A DNA stretch of 64,000 bases from Hermatobates lingyangjiaoensis (GCA_026182355.1 JAPFBL010000049.1:4485001-4549000); one strand, 5' to 3'; shown: positions 1 to 14,391, numbered from the stretch's first letter. The notes: generated by a model not told the origin, from the letters alone. Program-made: numbers and translations.

Positions 1-3000
1 ATTCACAATGTGCACACAATTGTGATTCATTAAAACAGTAACGTGAAAATAGAGAAAATCATTATTAGTATTTTAAAGGAACTTAAAAAAAATCGCCGCA
101 TGATTCAAGCAACTCTGAATATATAATATATTATTCTTGTAAAAGTCAAGAAAAAATTCTCCAATAAATAAAGTTTTATAACAACACGTTCTTCAATAGG
201 CTACAACAAATCAAAGCCAAACACTAGGGATTAAATTAATTAAAATTTATAAATGAAATAAACAAAGCTAATAAATCATTATCACTATTGTGTAGGAAAA
301 CACAGGATATAAATGAAAGTGTTTATTTAGAATGTCTATTCGGAAGAGGTGAGAGGTTGGTTAATTCGGAAAAAGAGAAGGGTATGTGATCGGAAAAGCA
401 GGTAATGTTATAACAACGGTATTACGCTGGCCTTCGATGGATCTTTTAAACACTTTATTGAAACCTATTAATCGATCTGAACTCCATATTAATTTTATAT
501 TATGTCAGTAAAACATTTTTTTTTTAAATTACCTAGATTGACAATAAAATTAGAGTGAAACTCTTAAACCCATATAATCTCTAGAGTGGTCTACACTGAA
601 CTTAACTTTGGTAAATAAATGTATTATCAAATTCATTGATAAAAAAATGAATGACCTGATATACTTTCATGTGGTAATCTCGATTTAGCTAATCGCAACG
701 AAAATGTAACCATACTAGTGGCTCTTGACACAAGGACCTATAACTAATAAGATTAGTTATTAATATATTAGTTATTACTCATTGAAACACATTATTAATC
801 AAATCATGAAACAGAAGAAAAGAAGTATGCTAAGTAATTTGATACGTTATCAATAAGGTGCGGAAGAGGTTTTTCTGGTTCTTAATTAGAGAATTTATAA
901 AATGTAATGAACAAACCATAAAGGAAGTATGAATATTTCTTTTTATGGATTCATTTTGAAGTTTCCTGGTTAAAAGATAATAAATGGGAAATGCCGGATC
1001 TAATAGTAGATAGAAATACAAAAAGAGAAAATCGTAAGTTTCATTCTAAGAATAAAACATTTGAATGATAAAAAATTTACAGCAAAATTATATTATTTCA
1101 TTTGATTTCACATTTTATAGTGGGTACGTAAAAAATTATCATAGTTTAAATTGTATGAACGGTTGTGTAACTTTTGCAATTAATTATTCCCAAATATGAG
1201 TCATTTCAATTATTAATTAATCATTATTCTAATTTGATAATAAATTTGATTCTGATAAAAATTACATATTTTGACCTCTGAAATTTAAATAAAATAAGGA
1301 AAAGAAATGCAAGTGACTACAGGTAACTTGATGGTTGTTTTATCAGAACCGCTAGACACCAGTCTGAATGTCGCCGCAATAGAAGATTTCAGAAACAAAC
1401 TCTAGAGCATTCAAGATGTGTTGCAGTAGATAATGCACGTCAATCCCAGTAAGTCAATCTTCAACTATTTACTCTATCTACAAAGAGTCACCTGATTAAC
1501 CTGCAGTGCAATCGATGGTCAGAGGTTCAACAGAACTGATGATACTTGACTATATTTGTGCACGATAAAAAATAGTGCCCGCTATGGAATAAAAGTTATA
1601 GTTACAGCCGACAACACAGTATTAAGAAAACTACATGGGAGTTCAAAATAATGTTTTGATCGATAATCAAAACTGTTAAGAAGAAAATCAAAACAGGAAG
1701 AAATATTCCTGTCTGAAAAGCTTCGGAGTCGGTGGCTCGGAGACCACTACTGTGATACTCACGCACTAGCTGCAAATCACTTGACCATGCAAATGAATTC
1801 TTCTACCTAAAAGTGGTTTGTTCCCATGGATTTACCTTGCAACACTAGTATTGCCATCTTTAATATGTTTATGGCACGACCATTTGCAGGCCAAAACTAT
1901 AATCACCGAACATCTCTTGACATGTTTCACTTTAACCCTCCGTTCGTAACAAACTACTTACTGACACCTTGAACTTGAAGCAGCCACATCTGGGAGGGGT
2001 ATCTGCTCTCTATCGGGCAGTGCGCCATTGAATGTTTTGAATGTTGAGCCAATTTAGCATTGGAATAAAAAAAAAGATAGTTATCCTTTTTAGTGATAGA
2101 TTTGCCCTTGGAATCATTCCAAATTCCAAGATATCTGAAAAACATCATCCAGAGACTGGGGGGGAGGGTCTCAGATAAGTATGGTGGTGGATGAAGAGAA
2201 CTGCCTGGTAGGAGACACCAAGCCAGAGGAGATCAAAGATCTTTGTGAACAAGCCAGCTTGTATACTGGTAGAGTGGATGGCATGGTCATCTTGTAATCA
2301 GTAATACTAGTAAAGCTTCACTAGGGAGCTTAATCCTACTTCCAAAAGAGAATGCGGAGGAGAAATCATGCGAAGGAACTCAATGCAGAATCACAAGGAG
2401 AACTCAAATGAGAGTTGAATGATGGTAAAAATTCTTGGGAATTATAAAGAAACTCTTTACATAAATAAGTTTTTTTTTTTAAAAAAACGCATTTCAAACA
2501 CGCAGTGTTCCTCAGAGGTAAATCTAAGATAAAAATCACAAACATAAAAACAATAAACAATAATTTAACTATTTAATAACAAAAAACAATAATAATAATA
2601 ATAGATTTAGGGAATAAAATACCTGCTCTAGTGGAAAGGTGAGAGGGACTGAGGTAAAAAAGTTAATGATTCTGACATTTTACGGTTTGAGTTCCAGATA
2701 AGAGGGGACAAGAATAGAGAAAATCCCCAGCAACAGAGCTAATCATCCTTTTAATTATAGGATGGTTAGGTTTGTAATGAAGATAAATTTAATTTAATCT
2801 TCAATTTTTAATTTAATTTAATTATTAAATAACTATTAGAATTTATACAATCATTTGAGAAATTCCTAATTTAAGGATTTGTTAATCTCATAAGCCTAAA
2901 CATTATACTTACTGAGTAAAAATTACGATTACTTGTGACAAGATATCCTATCCAAACCCGCACCTCCATCCCCAAGAATCGTAATTAAAATTCAAACACC

Positions 3001-4273
3001 CAGAACCCTCAGTATCAACGACTAACATTCAACTATTCGACTACATACAACCCCAACAACAGAGATGTTTAAGTTCATTATTACAATATAAAGTGATCAC
3101 TATAATATGGCAGTTAATTTTCCTCACCACTCATCCGCTAATCCCAATGCAGGACGCCCTTAGCTAAAAGGTGCCGCAAAAATGAGTCACACCTCCACCC
3201 ATGGATAGCATATAAGACATTGAATGTGTGAATTGATACATGAATATAAATAAACATTGTTTTATTCTAAATGAAATGCAATCTAAAGTGCCAACGGAAA
3301 TCGTCAGCGAACATCTGTCATTTGGTGGCGTTTACTAACTGACATGTTCGAAATGACCCAGCTTTTATATGCATTTACAAATCACTCAACAAAATGATAA
3401 ATAAATGTATTAAAAATATAAATTGAACAAATACAAATTACAAAAATTTTAACTCTCACTTTCTTAAACACCTCGTAACAAGTAATCATCAGTTTGATCC
3501 GGATAGCCATGATATTTTACAACGCAATAAAAATTCCCTGAAATATCAAATCTAAACCTCGAGAGATTAAAAGATCCGTATATAAAAAGTCTCCTTTCTA
3601 TTTTAATTAACGTATTCCAAATTGCGAACATTTTTTGAACTCTTCTTAATAATATAAAACTCTATTCTCCCATATAAATTCTATTCAATTTTCAATTAGT
3701 TTAGAAGATCAACGATCTAGTACAGTTATTTTAACATTACTCCGTTTCCTAATATATGTATTTCTTGTTTCCTATCAACTAATGTCTCACCAAAATAGAC
3801 TCCCTAAACAACACTGTTCTCGTTTCTAGTCCTCAGTCCTCTTCAACAGAAGTTGGTACGTAATTCTTTTAATTTAATGTACTGTTATTAATTTAATACT
3901 AAATTTTCTTCAGTTTTGATTTGTATTTTAGATGTAACCTGAAAAAAAACACTATAATTTGAAACTCGTTGGTTTTAAAAAACTTTGGAGACCTTTTCCG
4001 TTACCTTCCCTGAGTAAACACTAAATACTAACTGATTGCAAAACTATTGATTATACTATATTTCATAACAAGATGAGATTATATGAATAAGAATAATCTC
4101 ATATAAGATCATAGGGATATACTTTGTTTTCTTAACAAAACACACGTTTCAATGGAATCATATAAACGAAAATATAAATAAAAAGAAAAAGAAAGAAGAC
4201 AAAAACTACACAATAATCAAATTGCGTATAAATTACCATAGTTTTATATTAAGTACGTTAAACAAGATCATAC
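1..4273. other. Non-coding DNA, probably Ubc2 intron
   Basis: AT-rich sequence with no supported exon. It lies downstream (on the minus strand) of the second coding exon of the UBE2E-type gene, whose donor site is at 4272-4273, so it is most likely intron. I looked on the minus strand for the next E2 exon and did not see one. Short open frames here have no recognisable content. Confidence 0.6.
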
Positions 4274-7200
4274 CTGCAATTAGGTGGAGGGTCAAGTGTA
4301 ATTTCAGCTAATTCCTTCTGAATCCTGAAAGAAATTATAAATAAAGTGAATACATATGTTTATATAAAATTTAATAATACCGGATAACAAATATTCAGTT
4401 TATAGCGTACATATTAAGAGTATTTTAAATGCATGGAAGTATAATAAAAAGATATCAGGAATACTGAAATCGAATAATATAATATAAAGGTATTAAGTCT
4501 CTATTGGTTGTTTGAAGAGTGTTAAGGTAGGCACTGTTGTAACAGTTTTTTTTTAATTTATGTAAGAAGAAGAAGGTTTCAGGTACAGGAAAATGATTTT
4601 ATGAAAACCATTCTTCACTTAACTTAAAATTTCGGTAGTAATAGTCTGAACTATAAGTCAATAACCTGGTGCCTATTTGGGATATCATGCCCTCGTACTG
4701 AATTAATAACTAATCTAATTTAATTAATTTAAAGATGTCAAAATTAAATTTTACACATTATTATGAAAAGATCTGCTGTTCATAATAATAAATTCGTCAT
4801 CTTACTTTCGCTTTCTTACGAAACTGCAGTCTTCTTATTTTAACTTTACGTATTAATATACAACTCATTACAACTAATTATTTTGTTAGGAATAACACTT
4901 TTAATACACATGAAAGATTCTTTTTTTTATATAATGCAAAAAATAAAAAACATTCGTGGGGAAACGATAATGGAAGAAGGACGAGTGAAAATTTGAATGT
5001 TAAAAGTGTTATTTCATTAATTATCATTAAATGTAAGGCTTTTCAATAAGTGGTTTGATTCGGCACATAAAAAATAAACACTCAATAAAATGAGCAACAT
5101 CAAATTCACGAAGGGGATGGTGCTTTACCAAAGGAAGGACAAATTGAAGAACCAACTCAGTGTATCTAAGTGCTTTAAACATTTACACATTAGGTGAGTC
5201 AAAGAGATATATAAAATATTTAATTGCTAAACTTAAACCACTGATGGAGTTATTGTTAGTGTACTATGCACAAGCAGATTCAATCAGCAATATTTTATTG
5301 AAAAAGTTAATTTTATTTTAGGAACTAAAATGTTTAACTAAATGTTTAAATCTTAATTAAATTTCATTTAATAAAAAGTAAAAAGTTAAAACAAGATATG
5401 GATCAGTTAGATGAGGATAATTTGTTTGGGAGCAATAGAAAACAACCTTCCTCAATCCTAACCATCCCTGAAGAATCACATGTGTCAAGAATAACGTAAG
5501 CGCAATTATTGAGGAGTGTTACTGTAGACACTATTAATTCATTTGTCTCCCTTAGCTTGTTCCTTCGATTCTAAACCACTTCAGTAATCTCTTTTGCGAT
5601 GACTCAAAATTGAACAGTTAAGTTGTACCAGTTGCGGCAATTAAAAAGTTGTGAGAATCAATTCTACTTTACAAAAGGAATTAATATTGCTGCTGTATGT
5701 TTCCATTTCTACCATTAACAAAAAGACTGTATTTAACAAGATAATTTTAATAATCAATTAAAGTATTAGAACTACAATTACAAAGGCATATTGAATTTAA
5801 CGAAGATTTAGAGAAAGATTTTCCAAGTTTTACAAACATAATTATTATTCTGAGCATATGACTACCTTAAAGTGAATACATTTTTTTGAAGCAAACAGAT
5901 GTTTTTATTAAAGTAATAATTCGATTTTTTAATAAAGTAAATCACTTCACTTTATATAGGTAAACAAATGATACTTTACTTTTTACAGTTGTGAAATCTG
6001 TTAACTATGGTTTAATCTAAAAAATAAATTTTCTTTGAAAAACTTCCAAGCAGAAAGAAACAATCATAGACTGATTATAAAATACCGTGAGACCATTAAA
6101 TCTTAGCGAAATAGGTTCGTTTGAACTTTGAAGTGCCTATGAAGTTTTTTTTTCATCCTTAAAGAACATGAAAAATGTTCATCGGTGTAAATGAAAGAAG
6201 AAACTAAACATTGACTTGAATAATGCCCACATGAATACTTTTTTGTTTGTTTCCAGTGTCCTAAATTCTAGGCTTTCACCTTTTATAGTGTTTGTTCTAA
6301 GGGTGGCAAGTGACTCAACTGCTATTTGCCACCCATTTTTGATATAGCCGAGTTACATTGCCGGGTTGACTCTACATTGGGAGTACTAGACCAAAGTACA
6401 ACTGTAAAATGAGTTAGTAAACTTGAACAGGACAGGATATCCCTTACACCCCATCGTATCCATATATCTCAGCTATGTCACAAGCAACAATGAATTCGTT
6501 TATGGCGTATAAAAATAAAGCAGTTACGTTATTTTAATTGTTCTTATAAGAGAATGTTGATAAAGCTACATTTACATTTAAGACAGATATTGTATAGAGA
6601 TTGACAAGTGTTACTATAGAGAAAGAAGTCGTTTTCTAAATGAAAGGCTTGTTTCAGTCTTTTCTATTTCTATTATTAGTAAAGAAGTGATATTACTAAT
6701 TAAACAATATTTATTCTGGAGTATTATGCCGACTTTTTTTGAAATTTGATTTCCTCAGTTTCTGTTGTGACCTTTGTGTGAACAGTGTTGCGATTTACTT
6801 GTAATATCATCTAATTAGTCTCAACAAAGACTTTGATCAGATCAAGATTGTTAGTTCGTTTATATAAAGTAAATTTCATTGGAAAATGATTTTCATATCA
6901 TTTCAATGGGAGTACTAATAGTCACTTTATAGAAAAAATGGTGAGTGGCATATAAAATTGTTATATGTAAAAAAAATAGTAGAGAGAAATATAGAATATA
7001 CAATGAAATTAAACCACAAGGGAAAAAAGAAAACAATAGAAAAAATGCTCTAATGACATAAATTGAAAGGCCTCAGGACATTTTTTCTATTGTTTTCTTT
7101 TTTTCCTTGTGGTTTAATTTCATTAATTGCATCACATGTTTATTTATTGTGATTTTTCTGCATAGAATATATAAGATACGATTTCATATATACTGCTGGA

Positions 7201-8683
7201 TAGGAAGGTACAAACAGTGAAATACTGTAATTAATTGCTACTATTGTTACTATCACCAATTATTATTTTCAATATTTAGAGAACATAACAACAACAACAA
7301 CAACTAGATGTCACTAAACTACCTGGAACTGCGTATAATAATTCTTGTTTAAAGTGTAACCATAAATATTGGGTTATTTATACTCTAATCCTCATATGAA
7401 ACTTTTCTTAACAAATGAGAAATCAAAAAAATGGGTTACCCAAATATTGTCTAGAATAATTATTTCAGAACTATTAAGGGAAATATGAAAATTTCATGAA
7501 AAAAAATCTCTTACTTACGAGTTAAGGAATGAATAAATGCATTAATGCGACATTTTTGTTAATACTATTTTTTTATATTGACTTACTTTATCTGTTAATG
7601 ATCTACGGTGGCTTTTATTAAAAATCGTTTTTTAGAAGAACAAACAAAACAAAATATGAATAGTTGTGCCAATAGTTGGTACAAGTGGCCAGAATGTTCA
7701 GCAAATTCACACAAAGAACTCCCAAATCAGATAGTGATGGTTAAGACTCTGGTCGAGGTCTGAACAGTAGAAGAGGCTGGAAAAGCAACAATCACATAGC
7801 AAGATCATGCTATGAGAGATCAAAAAAAGACCTCTAAGTTTATAAGAAAGTTCTCCTTCATTCGGGAGCTCCAGAACCCTTAACCTATCCTTTCCTTAAC
7901 TAAGATGACTTCCGAATTCGATGTGATCCTGGTTGTAAAATAAGGATCTCATCTATTCAATTAAAACGGAGTGAAATGAAGCAAGTAATCAGTGCAATTC
8001 AAAAACAAGTTTGTTTATTTACTGCTGCTATGTTGCAATTGGTTAGTTAATACAGCTAACAAATGGAAAGTCTTTTACGATAACAAAGTTAATGCTCATA
8101 TAAATGGGAAACTTTTATGTAAATTACAATTATTTAAACTCTAAAATATCTTATTAAGAAATTTATTTATAAATTATAATTTATAAGTATAAATTACAAA
8201 TTATAATTATTAGCATCATAATTTGACAACTGTAAAATTATTCAAAACCATATATATTTGTAAATTTATAGATTTCAAAACTTGTTATGCAACATAAACG
8301 GACGATAACCTGAAATAATTTTCAATATTTTATACCTTACAGATTGATCATTGGTTATTTCAATTGTAAATAATATAAACAATAAAATGTATTAATAAAA
8401 AATGTGACGTCCAACAGTACAAAATAATTTTCTGAATGTATCAAAAAATAATCTTAAATTACTCCATGTCATTAAATTATAACATATTTACATAAAATTA
8501 ATGGGTACTACATAACACAAAGAATGTATACTTGTATGAGTAATTTAACCTTTTAGCGGAAGTACTGAGTGCTTTTGACATTTTCGGGTTCGGCTTAACT
8601 TCTTTATTTTCAGTTTTGGCAGTTTCCGGTAAAGAAGCAGCACCTCCACCACGGCCACTGCCGCTAGATCCAGCACCAGACAT
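4274..8683 (-). CDS. Ubc2: UBE2E/Ubc2-type ubiquitin-conjugating enzyme, first two coding exons (partial)
   Basis: Class III E2 enzyme that takes ubiquitin from E1 and passes it to E3-bound substrates in cytosol and nucleus. Coding exon 1 is 8683-8550 (44 codons plus two bases): ATG, a Gly/Ser-rich N-terminal extension, a Lys-rich linker, then KALSTSAKR. Its donor GT is at 8549-8548. Exon 2 is 4324-4274 (51 bases, AG acceptor and GT donor), completes the split Arg codon and reads IQKELAEITLDPPPNC, the start of the E2 fold, which is nearly invariant in UBE2E proteins. Phases match exactly. The catalytic-Cys exons are not in the window and must lie beyond position 1. A TAG acceptor about 15 bases before the ATG suggests a 5'UTR intron. 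Family assignment is firm; which paralogue cannot be told. Confidence 0.92.
4325..8549 (-). other. Ubc2: Ubc2 intron
   Basis: A 4.2-kb AT-rich intron between the first two coding exons. Apart from the foldback at 7002-7124 I see no element or exon in it. Confidence 0.8.
7002..7124. repeat. 46-bp foldback with Penelope-like hammerhead relic in the loop
   Basis: Arms 7002-7047 and 7079-7124 are nearly perfect inverted copies, separated by 31 bases. The loop and its edge read GCTCTAATGA, a short spacer, GAAAGGCCTCAGGAC. This aligns with the better preserved hammerhead-like motif at 63070-63105 (GCTCTCTGATGA, spacer, GAAAGGCCTTAGAGC). I infer an old inverted terminal piece of the same Penelope-type family. 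Confidence 0.6.
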
Positions 8684-9720
8684 AACACTCTGGTAGTACT
8701 AACGCAAAAAAAAAGATTGGGTCATTAAATTCATTGCATAAGTGTTTAGTCGGTAAGTGTTTAATAACAACTAATTTGATGTTATTAAAGAAGTAAAACT
8801 TTCAAGAACTAAATTTCTTTGAACGTTTACTGATGGTCGAATGAAATAAAATACTCTTATTACTAAATTCTGAATAGATAAGAAACCTAAATATAAAGAA
8901 AAAAAAGTAATGAACTTTTGAAGACTACAATCGAAATAACCTATCTGTTTTAACAGAGAGCAGGTTCAGGAACTCATACAGATGTTTTTCGTTTCCTAAC
9001 AAATGAAATAGTTTTACCACAATTATTACCACAATAAGATATACTTATCATGAGATTGATATTTAAGAAATCAATAAATAAAAGTTTGCTGTAAAGAAAC
9101 CTTAAATAACTACATCACATTTGAGCAAACATAGTCCTGGTCTAAATACATAGAAAAACACCTTACAGTTTTTAAATAAAACTAACACTTGACGATTAGT
9201 CAGCAAACAATATTTCAAATGAAGCTATAATAAAGTAAGTCCATAATTTTTTTCCATTCCAATCCATGAAAGATTGGTATAATTTATATTTAAGAAAGCA
9301 TTGATTTGAGTTTTGACTTCTGTATATCTCGATAACTAGACCTGCTGCATATTTTTAAACATAAAAAAAACTGCTATAACGGATGGTGAAAAGTGTTTGT
9401 CGTAGGCACTGACGAATGTGTGCCAATTATCATTAAAATTTTATATAAGTTTATCGGATAAGGAGAAATGTAGACATTGATAATCCTACTAAAAAAATAA
9501 TTGAATTTATATATTTGCGGATACCAAATTTCAGTAACAGTTAGTTACAGTCTCATAAAGTCGGCTTTAAGGAAATCGAGAAGCAGGCTGAACCTGTAAG
9601 ATCATTGCGACGTAACATACTAGTGAAACTCACCTATCATATATCAGGCATAAAAAGATTTCACATAAACACGTGAAATAACAATCAATGATCAAACCAC
9701 AATACGAAAATGGGAAAACA

Positions 9721-9764
9721 AGACTAAGATCTTTCAACAGTAACAAGCGGTCTTCGTCAGAGTC
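9721..9764 (-). ncRNA. Hammerhead-ribozyme-like motif, copy a (Penelope-type repeat)
   Basis: On the minus strand: stem I strand GACT, core CTGACGA, an extra A, stem II (GACCG paired with TGGTT-like bases around a loop), GAAA, a self-complementary stem III GATC followed by TT, and AGTC closing stem I. This is a type I hammerhead layout with a very short stem III, as known from Penelope-like elements. Activity is not shown by sequence alone. A close second copy is at 16603-16647. Confidence 0.55.
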
Positions 9765-10205
9765 AAAAACCCAACTGATATCAGGCATCAATGGCCTAAA
9801 TAATGTTCACTAAAGACATATATCCTTTCCACTAATGGACAATTTTTACAACTAATAACTTGGTTCTATCATACATTTTTTTAATAAATGAATTTATACA
9901 CTAAGGTTACATCCTTATTACTACTGATCCTCATCTTGGCATCAAACGTTCATAGTACAGTTTAGGAATCTGTATGCAAAAACCCCATATTACGTATAAA
10001 TAAACTGTTATTCATATTTATATATAGCAATCTATACGAATTAAATATTCAAATGGTAAAAGGTTAAGAATCCCTGACATACAAAAGATAGGTTAAGGTT
10101 AAGTTTTGAGGCTTGTCTAAGGACAATAGGTGTTTCTACTAAAGAATGAGTTTACGTTCCCTACAATTGAGTCAAGAAATAGTTACCACCAAATGTACAA
10201 CACGT

Positions 10206-10966
10206 ACTTGCAAATCTATTAAGTCTGAATAAATTGCACAACTAAAAATGTATGTACTAGTTCAACTACTATGGAAGGAGATAAAAATTGTTATGGAAAT
10301 ATATTAATTAACGAGCAATAAATAATGGAAGATGGTTGGTTGCCTAGAAGTGATATTGGGTGGTAAGTTATTCTACTCTCTATATCAATGCTTATGATAA
10401 TCAATCTATGCAGACCAATTCATACCTGTATGTTATTTGTTCAGATAGTTCGTAAGCGCGATTGTGGAAGCTTCGATTGTATTTATGCTTTTAACAAATA
10501 TTGTATTTTCACTACTTTAAATTAGTAATATGGTTGCTAACGTTACAATCAGCAAGTGTTGTAAAACATTACTTGCAAATCTACCAAGTCTGAATAAATT
10601 GCACAACTAAAAATGTATGTACTAGTTCCACTACTATGGAAGGATATATAAGTCCATGAGATTTTTTTTTTATAAAAATTGTTATGGAAATATATTAATT
10701 AACGAGCAATATAATGGAAGATGGTTGGTTGCCTAGAAGTGATATTGGGTGGTAAGTTATTCTACTCTCTATATCAATGCTTATGATAATCAATCTATGC
10801 AGACCAATTCATACCTGTATGTTATTTGTTAAGATACTTCGTAAGCACGATTGTGGAAGCTTCGATTGTATGTATGCTATCAACAAATATTGTGTTTTCA
10901 CTACTTTAAATTAGTAATATGGTTGCTAACGTTACAATCAGCAAGTGTTGTAAAACATTACTTGTT
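10206..10966. repeat. Two-copy tandem duplication (about 370 bp unit)
   Basis: A block starting at ACTTGCAAATCTA (10206) recurs at 10571 and continues in register through GTAAAACATTACTTG near 10966. The copies differ by scattered substitutions and a T-rich insertion of about 30 bases in the second. It looks like a fairly recent segmental duplication of non-coding DNA. Confidence 0.9.
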
Positions 10967-12198
10967 TGTTATTCTTAACTGATTGTGTATATCACTACTC
11001 TAAAAGCCGCAATTTTAATCAGACAAATAATTTTAATACAATTCTATCTACCAACACACTATATTTGCAAAACTAACTACATTTGTATAGTTTTACATTT
11101 CTTGTTGACTGTGTGTGCAAGAAACAAACTGGGAAATTCTAACCATGTATTTAATAATTAAACATACGTAAAAGCCTATTAATGTAATTGGAATTAACTA
11201 TCAGGATGATCTTAACTACAATTTCAAAACCAAACAAATAAACTGTATGGATTTAAAATAACATTTGGAACACTGTAATGCCAGCAATAATTTAATTTAA
11301 ACCATAACAGGTATAATATGTCGTGAATAATGTTTCGTTAGAAAAGTCATCAATAAACTTACTTGGAAAGAAACATGAAAATAGAACAGATGAAATCATA
11401 GTGCAATGGACGGCCAATTCCAATGTAATTTTTGTATATTTAAACTCAATCTAGTCTGTTAGTCAAATACATATAATACTCGGAACGAAACACCAATTTC
11501 AATAACTATAATGATCCCCATCTATTTTGAACAGAGTAATTCTATCGGTGACGAAGACCACACCTAGATAATAAATACACAGAAAAATGTTCAGATTTAA
11601 ATTACAAAATGTATAAACGAACTTAAATTAACAATTACCAGATAAATCTCGGATAGAGGTTCTAAGCGATTCAAATTTCTTCACAATTATTAGACATAAC
11701 TTAATTCAGAAAAGAGAATGACCGGCGGCCATGAAAGGTAGGTTGAAGCTCAATACCGAACCACACTAACACTATCAAATTAGCTCCACAAAATTATAAA
11801 TTTAAAATAGTCGCCCTCAATTATTTAACAACTCTAACTTTTTCTAGTTAAATGAAGATTTTGAATCAAGTTATTCCAGGGGCACCCCAACAAACTCTGC
11901 ACTGTGACACAGGCCGTTGAAGAGCTGATGTAAATAGATGGCAGCTGAAGTGATGCTATTCATATTTTGCTACACAATATACTAAGTCAATTATTGGTGA
12001 AATATAACTTTTTTGCAATATATGAAATAATAAGATGCATGCAATTTTTTATTATTTAATTGTATAAAACTTAAAAGATTCAAACGTTCTAGTAGCAGAA
12101 CGGAGTTATAATTTTATTGCATCAACACTGCTTATTAAAACCGACCTGATAAAGTTACATTCTTTCCTCAATTATCTCAGTTTATTTGTAGGAAAACA

Positions 12199-14391
12199 AT
12201 GGTTCTGACTGCTAATATAGTATTGCCTTCTGATGAAGAACTTACGGTTAAAGAAGTTACAGCTAGTTCTGCTACATTAAAAGCAGCTGCTTTTCATTTA
12301 GGAAAGTACTGTGAAAATTTCAATAATGTATGTTCCTTTCTATGATATTAGTTTCTTGTTGAGACTTCCGTGTTATTAGTTCATTCTTTAATTAACTGCA
12401 GTTTGGTTTTAATTAAAATCTAGTGTTTTGATTTTAGTTAGGCAGTATTTCTTACTGATAGTTTTCATGAATTATGATTTATAGTTCTGCAGTTTTCATT
12501 ATGTTTTGTTATAGAAATAGGTTGTCTGAACTATGTAAGGTTAATGTGTCCATTATTTTTCTTTTGTAGGAATTTATGTTATGTAGGTCTGAAAACAATG
12601 ATGATCCAAGGAAATGCTTGAAAGAAGGTAAATGTGTAACGGCTTGTTCTCTACAGTTTTTTCAGAAATTAAAATCGGCATGTAGAGATGAATTTGAAAG
12701 ATATGCAGAATGTGTTGATAAATCAAGTGCCACTATGGAGTTTTCTCCGTAAGTTTATTTTTAATTATTTAGTACATTATGTCACTATCCATAATCTAGA
12801 CTCAGTTGTATTGAAACTTTAGTATTGTCTTGTCACGTTAGTACTATCAGTCAATCAAATTATTGTGGGTAAATGGGTCAAAGAATGAAATCGAGTTTAT
12901 GTTCTTGACTGGAGGCTGCATATGTTATAAGTATAATTATTGGTAGTTTACAGCTTTCTCTTCGAAACTATATATGTTTAATTAGTATATATGTCTGTTT
13001 TCACTTGTCATTTTGTATCCTGCTGTAATTCTTGAGCTAAATTTGTAGTCCTCATGAAGTTTTCGTGCTCAGTATCAATGAGTAAAGAACTCTGGTGTGA
13101 ATATTACTTAACCTGCTAACAATAATCAAATGAATTACTGATTTCGAAGTATTTCTTTCAATTAAATTATCCCCCACATGGTTTTTCTTGTTATAATCCC
13201 TGGAATTATTTTTTCCTTTCTTAATTTACTTATTTAGTTTTGTTGTTTCGCTGATAATCATGAGAACATAATTATCAAACCTTTAAATAGAATTCGAACT
13301 ATAAATATTATAACGGCATAGGGTCTCTGCAATGTGGACTGCACTTAATACCAATACATTTGTCCAATATCAATTTTATTTTCAAGTGGATACGACTTAA
13401 TATTAATTTTCTACTATTTATACAACTGATTGCCCCAAAATATTAAACTGTGTATTGTACCTCTACTGCATTCCTCTATGACTGTTCAAAGATTTCTTTT
13501 CTCTAGAAAGATTAAACAATATTTTGACCAATTATCTATGCCACAATCTGATCTGAAGTGATACATTGTATATAGGCTTTCCGTATTATACTTAGTTAAA
13601 AACTCAGTTCGAAATTACGGATCACAGTTGTTACTTCATTCCGCTATCTGAATACAAATTATGCTTTTATGATAACAATTTCCTAAGACATTTCTTTATT
13701 TACGTCACAATTATTTTACCCCATGATAGAACCTGAAAACAATGATTGGTAATGATAGAGAAATGCCATAATAGAAACTGATTTCTGAAATAGGAATGTC
13801 ATATCTTCAAGAGTTATCATGTTTGGCAATTTGTTCCACCACTTTGAGCATGCGATTATGTTTAATTAAATTACCAATACATATATTCACTACTTTGATC
13901 ATTAATCTTTGGTTATATGTTAAATGTGGCTGTTGAATCTTTCCATAACTTAATGTTTGTATATGATATAAATGCAAGTTGTATTAGTTGCAATGCATTA
14001 AGTATTTTGAAATGAGACAGGAGGGTAATATAAAATTAGTTGTTTTTTTTTATTAGTTCGTTGTTAGTATTGTTGAAAATTGATAGCATTCACATGAATT
14101 GACTTTAGCAGAATCTTATTTTTTTCCTTTTATGCGTGATATCAAATATAATAAATTCTAATTTATTGCAGGTGCAGGAAAACTCAAAGTGTATATGACA
14201 AATGTATGCTGGAAAAACTCAACATTGGGCGACCTCATTGGGGTTATTTCTGTGAATTAAAAGTACATGATACGTCCAGACCTAAGCCTGCGCCCAGAGA
14301 GGTTCAAGTGTTTCCTGATGCAGTGCCTGAACTACCCGATGAATATCCTCGTCATAAACCCAAATATGGCGCTAGACATATTTTTCAGTAG
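12199..14391 (+). CDS. NDUFA8: NADH dehydrogenase [ubiquinone] 1 alpha subcomplex subunit 8, complete
   Basis: Accessory subunit of mitochondrial complex I, on the intermembrane-space face of the membrane arm. Exons: 12199-12327, 12570-12748 and 14172-14391, with GT-AG introns and matching phases, giving 175 residues. Twin CHCH pattern: cysteines in GKYCENF, FMLCRSE, RKCLKEGKCVTAC, KSACRDEF and AECVDKS, then SPCRKTQ and DKCMLEK; these form disulfides through the Mia40 relay. The C-terminus ends in a Pro-rich DEYPRHKPKYGARH tail typical of the family. The start is chosen because MVLTANIVLPSDEEL matches the insect N-terminus and a splice acceptor ends eight bases upstream. No disabling change is seen. 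Confidence 0.96.

Larger units (their letters stand above)
8684..12198. other. Intergenic region between Ubc2 and NDUFA8
   Basis: Divergent intergenic DNA that should contain both promoters. It holds a hammerhead-like repeat at about 9620-9780 and a tandem duplication at 10206-10966. No coding exon is seen. A TAG acceptor ends at 12190, just before the NDUFA8 start, so part of the right end may be a 5'UTR exon and intron. Confidence 0.6.

Noticed and set aside
1954..2148. Possible transposase fragment (YLGIWNDSKGK)
   Set aside because: Slight resemblance to a mariner WWN.KG block only; no other motif nearby in order.
8498..8683. Sec61-beta-like N-terminus (Gly/Ser-rich start)
   Set aside because: The exon ends KALSTSAKR at a splice donor and the next exon reads IQKELAEITLDPPPNC, which is UBE2E; no transmembrane segment follows.
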